Assembly: GCF_900108335.1 (NCBI RefSeq)
Contig: NZ_FNVT01000020.1
Span: 124,001 to 188,000 of the forward strand
DNA from: Nonomuraea solani
GTDB lineage: Bacteria > Actinomycetota > Actinomycetes > Streptosporangiales > Streptosporangiaceae
Direction: 5' to 3'
DNA: 64,000 bases
The first letter of the stretch is position 1; each line of letters opens with the position of its first letter. Positions 1 through 8,755 of the stretch are shown in pieces. A program made the translations under genes and the position numbers. The notes below the pieces were generated by a model. That model saw only the letters and a program-made list of their open reading frames with translations, ran no database searches and had not been told where the DNA came from.

Positions 1-1238
1 GGGGCGCGGCCCTGCTGTCGGCCTGCACCGCCGAGGCCCCACGCGCCCAGCCTCCGTCCGCGGACCGGCACGTCCAGGCCCCGTCCGCGGCGCCGTCCGC
101 TTCGGCGGCGGTGTCCCGTTCCGGCCGGTTGTTCGCCGACACCGCCGCCGGGCTGGCCGTGGCCGACCTGCTCACCGGCCGGGTACGCGCCACCTACCCG
201 GGCGCCGTCGCCGAGGCCCGCTGGGCCAGGATCTACCAGCTCGACCGCGGCCGCCTGCGCACCTACCAGGCCGGCGACGGCACGCTCATCGACGATCTGC
301 CGGCCGGGGGCGGGCAGATCAAGGCGGTCTCGGCCGATCTGGTGGTGATCGGGCCGCCGCCGGGGCCGCGGACCCGTACCACGCTGACCCTGGCCGGCGA
401 CGGCCGCCCGCGCACCCTGCGCCTGGCGGGCAACATCGAACCGGAGGCCTTCTCCCCGGACGGCGCCACCCTGTACGTCCTGGACCGCCTGCCCCCCGCC
501 GCCCCCGACCGCTACCGCGTCCGCGCCTGCGACCTGGCCCGCGGCCGCATGACGGCCCTCAGCACCCGCGACAAACAGCAGGTCCCGCCCGGACAGGAGG
601 AGGAGATGCGCGGCCAGGGCCGCCAGGCCGTCCTCGACCCCGTCCAGAACATCCTCTACACGCTCTACACCCACCAGGACGCCCACCTGCACACCCGCGA
701 CCTGGCCGCCGGCACCGACCTCAGCCCCGGTGTGCACGCCTTCGTCCATGTCCTGCACCTGGACCAGCGCTGGGCGTACTGCCTGGACCTGCCCGCCCCG
801 TTCGGCCTCGGCCCCCCGGAAGCCCACACGCTCGCGCTGGCCGGCACGAGCCTGTACGTGTTCGACGCCTCCACCGGCCGCGCGCTCCTGGCCTCGACCG
901 AGAACCTGACGATCAGCCGATCGGCCCTGCTGGGCAAGGCACCGGCCGGGGAGGCGTTCGCGGCGGCCGGCGGCGGCCACCTGTACGTGGCGGCCGGCAC
1001 CCGGCTGACCGTGGCCGACGCCCGGACGCTGGCGCCGCAGGCCGCCCGGGACCTGCCGGGACCGGCACGCGGGCTGGCGCACCTGCCGGGACAACTCCTG
1101 GCGGGCGCGGCCGACCAGGTGCTGCGCCTGGACCCGGCCACCGGCGCCGACCTGAGCGCCGACCTGAGCGCCGGCCTGGGGGCCGTCCCCTTGCCGGGCC
1201 TGCGCGCCCTCCGCCACGCCGAGACCACCGCCGGCTGA
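1..1238 (+). CDS. Partial lipoprotein with beta-propeller-like repeats
   Basis: The gene runs off the left edge. The open frame from base 3 reads GAALLSAC; LSAC is a lipobox, so only the first residues of a lipoprotein signal peptide are missing and about 411 codons are visible. An Ala/Pro-rich linker follows the lipid-anchor Cys. The rest is built of short blades with recurring segments such as LYVLD, LYVFD and LYVAAGTRLTVAD, as in TolB/WD40/PQQ-type beta-propellers. No catalytic motif is visible. It is probably a membrane-anchored extracellular binding protein; the ligand is unknown. The upstream partner genes lie outside the window. Confidence 0.75.
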   Translation, partial: GAALLSACTAEAPRAQPPSADRHVQAPSAAPSASAAVSRSGRLFADTAAGLAVADLLTGRVRATYPGAVAEARWARIYQLDRGRLRTYQAGDGTLIDDLPAGGGQIKAVSADLVVIGPPPGPRTRTTLTLAGDGRPRTLRLAGNIEPEAFSPDGATLYVLDRLPPAAPDRYRVRACDLARGRMTALSTRDKQQVPPGQEEEMRGQGRQAVLDPVQNILYTLYTHQDAHLHTRDLAAGTDLSPGVHAFVHVLHLDQRWAYCLDLPAPFGLGPPEAHTLALAGTSLYVFDASTGRALLASTENLTISRSALLGKAPAGEAFAAAGGGHLYVAAGTRLTVADARTLAPQAARDLPGPARGLAHLPGQLLAGAADQVLRLDPATGADLSADLSAGLGAVPLPGLRALRHAETTAG

Positions 1239-1459
1239 ACACCCGCCCGACGTTCCTGGCCGTCCCGGGACAACTACCTCATGACATGCGGGAACGCGTA
1301 CCTCACCGTGGGCAGGTGTGCACATCGTGATGGTCGAACCCCATGACCTGTTCCGGCAGGTGCTCGCCGACCTGTCCGCCGGACGATCGATCCCGACCGG
1401 CACGGCCGGCGCAGCCATGCCCGCTCTTCAACAGATGCGGGCGGCGGCGAACGGGGGTC

Positions 1460-2152
1460 TCAGCCGGCGGATGTCAGTTGCCGGCGGGTGACCGCGGCGG
1501 CGAACGCCGAGATCACCGGGTGCGGGCGGTGCCCGTCGCCGGCCAGTTCCGGCTGGAACATGGTGGCCAGGAAGAACGGGTGCCCGGGCAGTTCGGCCGC
1601 GCGTACCGTGCCGTCGTCGGCGTGCCCGGAGAAGACCATTCCGTGCCCGGCCAGTGTGCGCTTGTAGTCCTCGTTGAGGCCGTAGGAGCAGATGTAGGCC
1701 TCCGTGGTGACGGTCGCGCCCATGATCTGTTCGATCAGGGTGCCGGGCGTGAGCCGTACCAGGCCCTCGTGGCCGGCCAGGGAGCAGGCCAGCGGCGTGA
1801 GCAGGAAGTCGCGCGCGCCCGGCTCGTTCTCGGCGTGCGCCACGTCGAGCCCGCACACGTGCCGCGCGTACTCCAGCAGCATGTGCTGGAACCCGGCGCA
1901 CGTGCCCAGGAACGGGATCCGCCGCTCCCGCGCCACCCGCGCCGCCTCGACGGCGCCCGCCTCGTCCCGGTACGGGCTGCCGGGCAGCACCCAGATCCCG
2001 TCGAACCCCTCCAGCCCGCTCACGTCGGTGGTGGCGATCCAGTACGGGTCCAGCACGATGCCGTCGCGTTCCCGCAACGCCCGCATCAGCAGCGGGATCC
2101 GGGTGTGGGACCGGACGCTGGGGGAGCGATCCCCCACAAGAGCGATTCTCAT
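1460..2152 (-). CDS. CTP-synthase C-terminal-like class I glutamine amidotransferase homologue
   Basis: A 230-residue stand-alone GATase1 domain. The nucleophile elbow is FLGTCAGFQH (Cys85). The C-terminal motif, normally FHPE in CTP synthase, reads ATMFQPEL, so Gln200 stands where the catalytic His is expected while Glu202 is kept. I recall a family of CTP-synthase C-terminal-related proteins with FQPE at this point, so the change may be a family trait rather than decay. No synthetase domain is attached, and the substrate is unknown. The start at MRIALVGDRS was chosen because the homology begins there; an in-frame Met seven codons upstream is possible. It is divergent from the LysR gene at 2223, which may control it. 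Confidence 0.75.
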   Translation of the reverse strand: MRIALVGDRSPSVRSHTRIPLLMRALRERDGIVLDPYWIATTDVSGLEGFDGIWVLPGSPYRDEAGAVEAARVARERRIPFLGTCAGFQHMLLEYARHVCGLDVAHAENEPGARDFLLTPLACSLAGHEGLVRLTPGTLIEQIMGATVTTEAYICSYGLNEDYKRTLAGHGMVFSGHADDGTVRAAELPGHPFFLATMFQPELAGDGHRPHPVISAFAAAVTRRQLTSAG

Positions 2153-2222
2153 GCCCCCATCGTGACCGCCCACCCCGGTTAAGCGCCAACGATGAAACCT
2201 GCATCTGCTATAAGCAACACTG

Positions 2223-3098
2223 ATGGACCCTCACCTGCTGGCCACGTTCGTGGCCGTCGCCCGCCATGGCTCGTTCTCCGCCGCCGCCACCGAGCTCGGC
2301 TACACGCAGTCGGCGATCTCCCAGCAGATCGCCGCCCTGGAGGCCGATCTGGGGCTGCCGCTGCTGCGCCGCCGCCCGGTCGAGCCCACCCCGGCCGGCG
2401 CGCGGCTGCTCGAACACGCCGCTCCGCTGCTGCTGCGCCTGCGCGCGGCCCGCGCCGACGTGCTGCGCGCCGCCGCCCGGCCCCGGCACCGGCTGCGCCT
2501 GGCCGCCACCCCGCTGTCCACCGGCCCGGTCCTGGCGCGCCGCCTGGCCGGTGTACGGGCGCGCCGGCCGCGCCTGGAGGTCGCCCTGCACACCTGCGGC
2601 CTCGACCAGGTCACCGCCATGGTCGCCGAAGGGGAGGCCGACGTGGGCCTGGTCGACGGCATCGCCGCCCCCAGCGACCCGCTGCGCCTGCCCGACGCCG
2701 GCCCGATGACCACCGCCCGCGTGTCGGAGGAGGACCTCGCCGTGGCGCTGCCGGTCGATCACCCACTGGCGGGCCGGGCGGCGCTGCGGCTGGCCGGCCT
2801 GGTGGACGCCCGCTGGGTGCGCTCGCCGCTGTGCCCGCTCGCCCGGCTGCGCGACCTGATGGGCGACCCGGCGGGTGACGGTTTCCCCACCGGGCTGGAG
2901 CACACGGGCGACGACGTCCACACGGTGCTCGCGCTGGTCGCGGCCGGGCACGGCCTCACCCTGCTGCCCGCCTCGGCCCTGACGCCCCTGGTCGCCGGGG
3001 TGCCGCTGGCCGCGCCCCGCCTGGTGCACCGGGTGGAGCTGCTGCACGGAACCCTGCCGCCCGGCACCGCCGACCTGGTCAAGGACCTGTCGGGCTGA
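2223..3098 (+). CDS. LysR family transcriptional regulator
   Basis: A 291-residue LysR protein. The N-terminal winged helix covers residues 1-60, with the classic recognition-helix segment LGYTQSAISQQIAALE. A two-lobed periplasmic-binding-like effector domain follows from about residue 88 to 285. The length is typical. The gene is divergent from the amidotransferase-like gene with only 70 bases between starts, the usual arrangement for a LysR regulator and its target. The inducer is unknown. Its stop lies four bases from the stop of the convergent serine hydrolase gene at 3102. Confidence 0.88.
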   Translation: MDPHLLATFVAVARHGSFSAAATELGYTQSAISQQIAALEADLGLPLLRRRPVEPTPAGARLLEHAAPLLLRLRAARADVLRAAARPRHRLRLAATPLSTGPVLARRLAGVRARRPRLEVALHTCGLDQVTAMVAEGEADVGLVDGIAAPSDPLRLPDAGPMTTARVSEEDLAVALPVDHPLAGRAALRLAGLVDARWVRSPLCPLARLRDLMGDPAGDGFPTGLEHTGDDVHTVLALVAAGHGLTLLPASALTPLVAGVPLAAPRLVHRVELLHGTLPPGTADLVKDLSG

Positions 3099-3101
3099 CG
3101 G

Positions 3102-4433
3102 TCAGGCGTGCCAGTCGCCCGGCCCGCCCGGCACCGGCGCGGCCGGGTCGTAGGGCTCGCGGGTGAAGATGAAGGTGTTGAGGTCGAGGTGGTCGGCCGC
3201 CACCCGCAGCGTCTCGCCGGCGTAGTAGCCGTCGAGCCCGAGCCACGTCCCGTCGTCCTGCGGCACGAACCGGGAGGCCCGGCCGCCGCCGCTGACGGGC
3301 TCCAGCGACAGCCCCCGCTCGGGCAGCATCCGCAGCGCGTACGGCTTCGGCCCCCAATGCCACAGCCCGGTCAGCGCGAGCAGGTCGGGGTCGGCGGGCA
3401 CGGGCCGCCACTCGTCGGGCAGCCGCGGCTCGTGCTCCTCCAGAATGTCGAGCAGGTCGTACAGCAGGGTGCCGGTCATTCCGGCGGTGGTGTTGGCCAT
3501 GAACAGCGCGCCGAGGCCGTCGCGCGGCTCGGCCCACACGGTGGCCAGGAATCCGGGCATCGACCCGGTGTGGCCGGCCAGGCGGCGGCCGCCGTTCCTG
3601 GCCAGTTGCAGGCCGAGCCCGAACCCGCCGGTCCAGGCGTCGCCGTCGTCCACGCCGGCCGGTTCGCGCATCTCGGCGAGGGTGTCGGGGCAGAGCACGC
3701 CGCCGGTGTCGCCGCCGAGGAAGATCGCCCAGCGGGCCAGGTCGTGCGGCGTGGACCACAGTTGCCCGGCCGGGCCCATGGCGTCGGCGTCGTGTTCGGG
3801 CTCGGTCAGCACCACGTCGGCCCACGGGTGCACGGCGTAGCCGGTGGCGTGCGGGGCGCGGGGGCGGGCGGTGGTGGCGGTCATGCCGAGCGGGTCGAGC
3901 ACCTCGGCGCGCAGCGCCTTGAGCCAGGTGGTGCCGCGCCGGCGGGCGATGAGTTCGCCGAGCACGGCGAAGCCGACGTTGGAGTAGTGGAAGCGCCGCC
4001 CCGGCCGGTGTTTGAGGTCGCCGGGCCCGAGGCGTTCCAGCAGGTCGGCGGCGGGCACGCCGGGGGTGCGTTCCCACCAGGCGGTGGGCGGTTCGGCGGT
4101 GAGGCCGGCGGTGTGCGACAGGAGCTGGGCGATGGTGAGGTGGCCGAGCTCGGTGCCGGGCAGGTGCTCGTCGAGGGGGTCGGTCAGCCGCAGCACGCCT
4201 TCGTCGCGCAGCCGCATGACGACGACGGCGACCATGCTCTTGGTGATGGAGCCGATGCGGTATTGGGTGGCGGCGGTGGGCGCGGCCCCGCCGACGCGGC
4301 CGCGCCCGCCGAACCATGCCGTGCGCCCGTCGCGGACGATCGCCGCCGTCAGCGACGGCACCCTGCATTCGGCCTGTTCGACGGCCAGCCGGTGCAGCAG
4401 GGCGCGCGCCGTCGAGTGTCCCACCTGAGTCAT
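3102..4433 (-). CDS. Serine hydrolase of the class C beta-lactamase/D-Ala-D-Ala-carboxypeptidase family
   Basis: A 443-residue cytoplasmic-looking protein with all three family motifs: SITK (Ser62-x-x-Lys65), YSN (Tyr150-Ser-Asn152) and HTG (His288-Thr-Gly290). These make it an active-site serine hydrolase (Pfam Beta-lactamase, PF00144). No signal peptide is evident, so an esterase or peptidase role is as likely as penicillin binding. A C-terminal extension of about 100 residues follows the catalytic domain. The start is uncertain: ATG at 4433 is preferred, with in-frame GTG/TTG codons up to 4445. It follows the amine-oxidase-like gene by fewer than 20 bases, so the two are probably co-transcribed. 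Confidence 0.85.
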   Translation of the reverse strand: MTQVGHSTARALLHRLAVEQAECRVPSLTAAIVRDGRTAWFGGRGRVGGAAPTAATQYRIGSITKSMVAVVVMRLRDEGVLRLTDPLDEHLPGTELGHLTIAQLLSHTAGLTAEPPTAWWERTPGVPAADLLERLGPGDLKHRPGRRFHYSNVGFAVLGELIARRRGTTWLKALRAEVLDPLGMTATTARPRAPHATGYAVHPWADVVLTEPEHDADAMGPAGQLWSTPHDLARWAIFLGGDTGGVLCPDTLAEMREPAGVDDGDAWTGGFGLGLQLARNGGRRLAGHTGSMPGFLATVWAEPRDGLGALFMANTTAGMTGTLLYDLLDILEEHEPRLPDEWRPVPADPDLLALTGLWHWGPKPYALRMLPERGLSLEPVSGGGRASRFVPQDDGTWLGLDGYYAGETLRVAADHLDLNTFIFTREPYDPAAPVPGGPGDWHA

Positions 4434-4451
4434 GAGCGACAACACTAGTGG

Positions 4452-6005
4452 CTAAATGAGCACCAGCCGTGGCCCGATCAGCTCGCCCTGGTGGGGCTGT
4501 GGGTGGGCCTGGTCGTGGAAGTAGTGGCCGGCGTACCAGACGACGACGTTGGTGCTGTTGAGGCTCTCGCCGTTGAGGAAGCGGTTGAGCGCGGCGCGGT
4601 CGCGGGGGCCGGGGTTGCCGTCGTCGAGCTCGCGCGGGTGGTGGCGCAGGAACCACAGGTCGGACACCCCGTAGGCGTCGGCAGTGCCGTCGAACGGGCC
4701 GGGGTGAATCTGGTAGCCGCGGCCGGAGGCCTTGTCGCGTACCTGCCAGTAGCGGGCGGGGTGGCGGCGCCGGCGGGAGGTCTCGCGGATGATCGGCACC
4801 GGTTCGGGAATGAGCGAGCCGGTGTCGTCGATCTGCTCGATCACGTCGTTGCCGGCGCCCTCGACGTCGAAGTCGAGCCGCCAGTAGGCGTGGTGGCGGT
4901 GGACCAGGCACGTCATGGGGTTGGCGGTGGCGGCGAACCCGAACCTGGGGGAGATGTCGCCGTTGTCGGCCAGGCGCCAGTCGCTGGCGTAGCGGTACCA
5001 GCCGGCGGCCAGTTCGCTGACGATGCGCAGCTCCTCGCCGTCGTAGTGGAAGGCGACGCCCTGGAAGTTGCCGGCGTCGGTGTCGGGGCGTTCCAGGATG
5101 GTGCGGGGGGCGGTGGTGCACAGGCGCCAGCCCCAGCCGACGGGGTCGGTGCCGTGGGCGTTGAACCGGGTCTCGAAGGCGACGTCGTCGCGGAAGGTGG
5201 TGCCTTCGTCGTATTCGACGTTGAGGATGGGCACGTGCGCCTGGCGCAGCACGAGCCGGCCGCGGTAGCGGACCTGGCGCAGCTCGACGCCGCCGCCCAT
5301 GCCGGGGTTTTGGGGGGCGGAGGCGCGCGGCCGTACGACCAGCAGGTTCCACAGTTCGGTGGCGCCGCGGTGCACGCGGACGCGGACCTGGTCGGGGCCG
5401 CCGCGGTCGGTCAGCTCGTCGATGCCCTCCGGCACGCTGTTCTCGCAGTCGTGGTGCATGCGGACGTTGACGCCCGCCGGGGTCCAGTCGACCGACCGGG
5501 CGGCCAGGTCGACGGCCACGACGCGGTGCCGCAGCCCGGTGGGCTCGCCCGGCGTGTACAGGCCGAGGGTGGGGCGGCGCACGGTGGTGCCGTCGGGGTT
5601 CTCGGCGTCGGCCAGGGGCGGCATGGGGCGGTAGACGACGACGTCGTCGCCGGCGGGGAAGCGGGGGTCGGCGCGCAGGATCGCGGCGGCGGCGACGAGT
5701 TCCTCGCGGCCGGGCTGCGGCCGGTAGGAGCTGGGCCGTAGTTCGGCGCGTTCCGGCCGGTCCAGGGTGCCGCGCAGTTCGACGGCGCGGTTGCCGGCCG
5801 GGTCGAACACGGTGGCCTGGAACGGGGCGTTCTCGCCGGGGTCGTGGCCGAGGCCGGGCGCGAAGCCGACGGTGAGCCTGGCCGGGTCGGCGACCTCCAG
5901 CGCCGCGAGCGCGTCGGGGTGGCCGGCGACCGCCTCGCGCAGCCGCTGCGCGCTCAGGCCGGTGCGGGGGACTGCTTCGATCGTGACGCGTACCTCATCG
6001 GTCAT
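4452..6005 (-). CDS. Copper-amine-oxidase-like protein with an altered topaquinone motif
   Basis: A 517-residue protein resembling the C-terminal catalytic beta-sandwich of copper amine oxidases. The copper-ligand segment VHRHHAYWRLDF (His369, His371) aligns with the family's HQH-x5-RLD, and GHYFH near the C-terminus with the third copper His region. The cofactor segment GWYRYASDWRL (335-345) aligns with GN-Y-D-Y-xx-DW: Tyr337 stands at the topaquinone precursor, but the flanking Asn and Asp/Glu are Trp and Arg. It is shorter than the usual 640-700 residues. RBS AGGGGAG precedes the ATG. It may be a genuine oxidase, or a relative that no longer makes topaquinone. It is probably in an operon with 6024-6977 upstream and the hydrolase downstream. 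Confidence 0.75.
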   Translation of the reverse strand: MTDEVRVTIEAVPRTGLSAQRLREAVAGHPDALAALEVADPARLTVGFAPGLGHDPGENAPFQATVFDPAGNRAVELRGTLDRPERAELRPSSYRPQPGREELVAAAAILRADPRFPAGDDVVVYRPMPPLADAENPDGTTVRRPTLGLYTPGEPTGLRHRVVAVDLAARSVDWTPAGVNVRMHHDCENSVPEGIDELTDRGGPDQVRVRVHRGATELWNLLVVRPRASAPQNPGMGGGVELRQVRYRGRLVLRQAHVPILNVEYDEGTTFRDDVAFETRFNAHGTDPVGWGWRLCTTAPRTILERPDTDAGNFQGVAFHYDGEELRIVSELAAGWYRYASDWRLADNGDISPRFGFAATANPMTCLVHRHHAYWRLDFDVEGAGNDVIEQIDDTGSLIPEPVPIIRETSRRRRHPARYWQVRDKASGRGYQIHPGPFDGTADAYGVSDLWFLRHHPRELDDGNPGPRDRAALNRFLNGESLNSTNVVVWYAGHYFHDQAHPQPHQGELIGPRLVLI

Positions 6006-6023
6006 GATGTTCTCCCCTAAGGG

Positions 6024-6977
6024 CTAACGGGAGGGGGCGTGGTCGAAGGTGTCGAGGATGACGGCGGTGGCGTCCACATCGCGGGTCGTGCCGCCGAGCC
6101 CGGGCACCTGGAGGGAGCCGGGCCAGGTGTGGCCGCCTCCGTCGATCGTGTACAGGCGCAGTCTCATGCCGGCGGGGCAGGATTTCCAGTCCTGCAGGCG
6201 TACCTGACGGGTGACACGACGTCCGGCAGGCCCGCCGCAGCCGAGCAGTTTCGCCCAGCCGCGGGCGGCCCGTTCGACGGGCGCGAGCGTGACCAGGTCG
6301 GCGAGGCCGCGCAGGTTTCCCGTCGCGTCCTGGAACGGGTGGCCGCCCCGGTAGGGGACGATGCGGTCGGCGGTGCCGTGGAAGGCCACGATCGTGGTGG
6401 GGCGGGCGCCGTCGCAGGGCGGCAGGATGTTGAGCCCGGCCACGGCGGCGACGGCGGCCAGCCGGCCGTCGAGGGAGCAGATGAGGCCGGTGGCCATGCC
6501 GGCGCCGTAGGACATGCCGGCGGCGAACTCGCGGCGGGGGTCGGCGCACAGGCCGCGTTCGAGGTGGTCGAGCAGCGCGGCCAGGAACGCGCTGTCGTCG
6601 GGGCCGCCGGTGTGGGGGAGGGTCCAGCCCATGCGGCCCGGGGCGGCCTGCGGGGTGGCGACGATGTAGCCGCGCCGTGCGCCGTCCTCGGGCAGGCGGC
6701 TGTAGACGGCCTGGCGGGCGGCGGTGGAATTGAGGCCGTGCAGGTCCAAGACGATGGGGTGGGGCCCGTCGCCGGTGGGCACCGACAGCAGGAAGCGGCG
6801 TTTCAGGCCGCCGGCGGAGATCGTGTGCCGGCCGGGCGCCAGCGGCCGTTCGGCGCCGCAGCCCGCGGAGGCCCGGGCGGGCGCCTTGGGCAGTTCGGGG
6901 GGCGGCGGCGGTGCGGCGCCGCAGCGGGGGGCGGCGAGCAGCGCGGCCGTCAGCACGATGATCAGGCGTGTGGGCAT
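6024..6977 (-). CDS. Secreted PHB depolymerase/LpqC-type esterase
   Basis: A 317-residue alpha/beta hydrolase. An N-terminal signal peptide (about residues 1-21) is followed by a Pro-rich stretch. The nucleophile elbow is GMSYGAG (Ser156). The likely acid lies in ADRIVPYRGG, where polyhydroxybutyrate depolymerase and feruloyl esterase families carry it, and the catalytic His is in GGGHTWPGS, the family hallmark. The enzyme is expected to act outside the membrane on short-chain esters, polyester or acyl-carbohydrate. Cys pairs may form disulfides. The amine-oxidase-like gene starts 18 bases downstream, suggesting one transcript. Confidence 0.88.
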   Translation of the reverse strand: MPTRLIIVLTAALLAAPRCGAAPPPPPELPKAPARASAGCGAERPLAPGRHTISAGGLKRRFLLSVPTGDGPHPIVLDLHGLNSTAARQAVYSRLPEDGARRGYIVATPQAAPGRMGWTLPHTGGPDDSAFLAALLDHLERGLCADPRREFAAGMSYGAGMATGLICSLDGRLAAVAAVAGLNILPPCDGARPTTIVAFHGTADRIVPYRGGHPFQDATGNLRGLADLVTLAPVERAARGWAKLLGCGGPAGRRVTRQVRLQDWKSCPAGMRLRLYTIDGGGHTWPGSLQVPGLGGTTRDVDATAVILDTFDHAPSR

Positions 6978-7018
6978 CTTGGGAGAAGTGTGCTCTCCCG
7001 CGCGCCTTCGCGCACGGG

Positions 7019-7051
7019 AACGGGCCGGAGACGTGGCGTCTCCGGCCCGTT
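7019..7051 (-). terminator. Hairpin terminator after the DUF4236 gene
   Basis: A perfect 14-base inverted repeat (7019-7032 and 7038-7051, arm AACGGGCCGGAGAC) around a five-base loop. It lies just past the stop of the minus-strand DUF4236 gene and before the esterase gene. There is no U-tract, which is common for actinobacterial terminators. Confidence 0.75.
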
Positions 7052-7062
7052 GCCGTCAGCGG

Positions 7063-7248
7063 TCAGCGGCCGCCGAGGGTCTTGCGCCAGTGGAAGCCGC
7101 CGGGCAAGTTGACCGACAGCGTACGGCGGCCGTCGGCCGTACGTGTCACCCGGAACAGCCGGTTGCCCCAGCTGTGCCCCACGCCGCGGCGGGACAGGTT
7201 CAGCCGGAACGGGCCGGCCTTGATCGACTTTCGGTAGCTCCATCCCAT
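7063..7248 (-). CDS. DUF4236 family small protein
   Basis: A 61-residue protein beginning MGWSYRKSIKAGPFRLNLS and continuing with a Gly-rich SRRGVGHSWG turn, the hallmark of the DUF4236 domain. That domain is often found at the N-terminus of small actinobacterial proteins of unknown function. The ATG at 7248 was chosen because the domain starts there and GAGGAA lies six bases upstream; a longer in-frame start at 7287 adds only unrelated residues. It is monocistronic, with a hairpin terminator directly downstream. Confidence 0.85.
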   Translation of the reverse strand: MGWSYRKSIKAGPFRLNLSRRGVGHSWGNRLFRVTRTADGRRTLSVNLPGGFHWRKTLGGR

Positions 7249-7315
7249 ATCGCATTCCTCCATGGTGAGTTCGCGAGGGCGTTCCACTACCCGATCAAGG
7301 CGCGTTCATGGGTTT

Positions 7316-7606
7316 CTAATGGATATAGACGCTCTGCCCGAACTCCGACACGGTGGAGCCGCCCGGGTAGACGAAGTCGGACGGCGGCCCCCCGCAGCCC
7401 GGCTCGTCGAAGACGATGACGACTCCGTCGGTATGGTTCTCGACCGCCAAGGGCCAGCGGTCGCTGTCGAAGCAGCCGGAGGGGTCGAACAGGGCCTCTC
7501 CGTTGAGGACGAGAACGCCGTTGGCCGCCAGCGCCGGGCTGATCGGGGCCAGGGCCAGCGCGCCGGCGGCGGTGAGGGCGGCGAGGGCGGTGGTGATGCG
7601 TCGCAT
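7316..7606 (-). CDS. Small secreted protein, unknown function
   Basis: A 96-residue preprotein with a clear signal peptide: RR at residues 2-3, a hydrophobic Ala/Leu core and a predicted cut after SPALA near residue 27. The mature part of about 69 residues has two Cys (CFDSD and GCGG) that could form one disulfide, and is acidic and beta-rich. I do not recognise the family. GGAA lies about ten bases before the ATG. It is divergent from the NmrA-type gene at 7864. Confidence 0.7.
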   Translation of the reverse strand: MRRITTALAALTAAGALALAPISPALAANGVLVLNGEALFDPSGCFDSDRWPLAVENHTDGVVIVFDEPGCGGPPSDFVYPGGSTVSEFGQSVYIH

Positions 7607-7661
7607 GAGCGGATTCCGTTCTCGAGACGACAGTGCTTGGCCGAGACCATCTTGTACGGCG

Positions 7662-7683
7662 GGTAAGTGATCGGCTACTTACC
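7662..7683. promoter_or_regulatory. Inverted repeat between divergent genes
   Basis: GGTAAGT (7662-7668) and ACTTACC (7677-7683) form a perfect 7-base dyad with an 8-base spacer. It lies between the divergent starts at 7606 and 7864. It could be an operator for either gene; the binding protein is unknown. Confidence 0.4.
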
Positions 7684-7863
7684 GTGTCACGACAGTTGTG
7701 TGCGGTATGCGTACACAGACGTGGCGGTGGCGCCGGTATCTGAGCGCACCCTTCGCGAAGAGACCTCCAGCGAGACGATCGACTATGAATCCTGGACTTT
7801 CAAGCATTGGTTGTCCCGTGCATCCCTCATACGGTTGACCTTCAGTGAAAGGGGAGGCATCGC

Positions 7864-8688
7864 ATGATTCTGGTCACCGGGGCGAGTGGCACCGTCGGCC
7901 GCCACGTGACGGCGCATCTGCTGGAGGCGGGGGAGCGGGTTCGCACGCTGACCCGGCGCCCGGCCGATCCGCCGCCCGCGGCCGAGAGTGTGCTCGGCGA
8001 TGTGTCGGTGCCCGGCGATCTGCCGGTCGACGGGGTGGAGGCGGTGTTCCTCATCTGGCCGTTCGCCTCGGCCGAGGGGCTGGAGGCGGTGCTGGCGCGG
8101 GCGGCCGGGCAGGCCCGCCGGGTGGTGTACCTGTCGTCGGCGGCGGTACGCGAGCACGAACGGCAGGCGGAGCGGCTGATCGAAGCCTCCGGGATGGAGT
8201 GGACCGTGCTGCGGCCGCACGCCTTCGCGGCCAACACCCTGCGCTGGGCCGAACGGATCCGGGCCGGGGGCGTGGTGCGTGAGCCGTACGGGCGGGCCGC
8301 CATGTCGCTGATCCACGAGCGGGACATCGCCGCGGTCGCGGTGCGGGCCCTGACCCGGCCTGGCCATACCGGCACCGTCTACGAGCTGACCGGCCCGCAC
8401 TCGCTGACCCAGGCCGAGCAGGCCCGCGTCATCGGCGAGGCGATCGGCCGCCCGGTGCGCTGGCAGGAGGACTCCCCGGCCGAGGCCCGGCGGCGGATGC
8501 TGGAACGCGGCTGGCCCCCGGAGGCCGTGGACGGGATCCTGCGCGCCCAGGCCGCCATGACCCACGGCCCCGCCCCGGTGACCGCCGCCGTGGAGCAGGT
8601 CACCGGGCGCCCGGCGCGCACGTTCGCGTCGTGGGCGGCCGAGCACGCGCCCGCCTTCGCGGGCGGCCGACACCCGGCTCTTTCCTGA
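7864..8688 (+). CDS. NmrA-type NAD(P)H-binding protein (atypical SDR)
   Basis: A 274-residue Rossmann-fold protein starting MILVTGASGTVGRHV, the GxxGxxG dinucleotide motif of atypical short-chain dehydrogenases of the NmrA/QOR2 type. The middle part (YLSSAAVREHERQAERLIEA) and the C-terminal NmrA-like region fit quinone or azo reductases and redox-sensing proteins; the Tyr-x3-Lys pair of classical SDRs is absent. A strong RBS (AAAGGGGAGG) precedes the ATG. It is transcribed away from the small secreted protein gene and appears monocistronic. The substrate is unknown. Confidence 0.85.
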   Translation: MILVTGASGTVGRHVTAHLLEAGERVRTLTRRPADPPPAAESVLGDVSVPGDLPVDGVEAVFLIWPFASAEGLEAVLARAAGQARRVVYLSSAAVREHERQAERLIEASGMEWTVLRPHAFAANTLRWAERIRAGGVVREPYGRAAMSLIHERDIAAVAVRALTRPGHTGTVYELTGPHSLTQAEQARVIGEAIGRPVRWQEDSPAEARRRMLERGWPPEAVDGILRAQAAMTHGPAPVTAAVEQVTGRPARTFASWAAEHAPAFAGGRHPALS

Positions 8689-8755
8689 TTACGAATGAAC
8701 TCCATTTAGGTCCGGGCATGGATGGCTGAGCGGCGAGTCAGGAACAATTCCGTAC

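Noticed and set aside
1330-1491. A 53-codon plus-strand frame (GTGATGGTCGAACCC start) before the amidotransferase gene end
   Set aside because: It overlaps the 3' end of the opposite-strand gene, has no RBS and no recognisable family; it could be a remnant but cannot be supported.
3079-5352. A 757-codon minus-strand frame across the hydrolase and amine-oxidase genes
   Set aside because: It is Arg/Pro-rich, out of frame with two proteins showing complete catalytic motifs, and crosses the stop of one into the start of the other.
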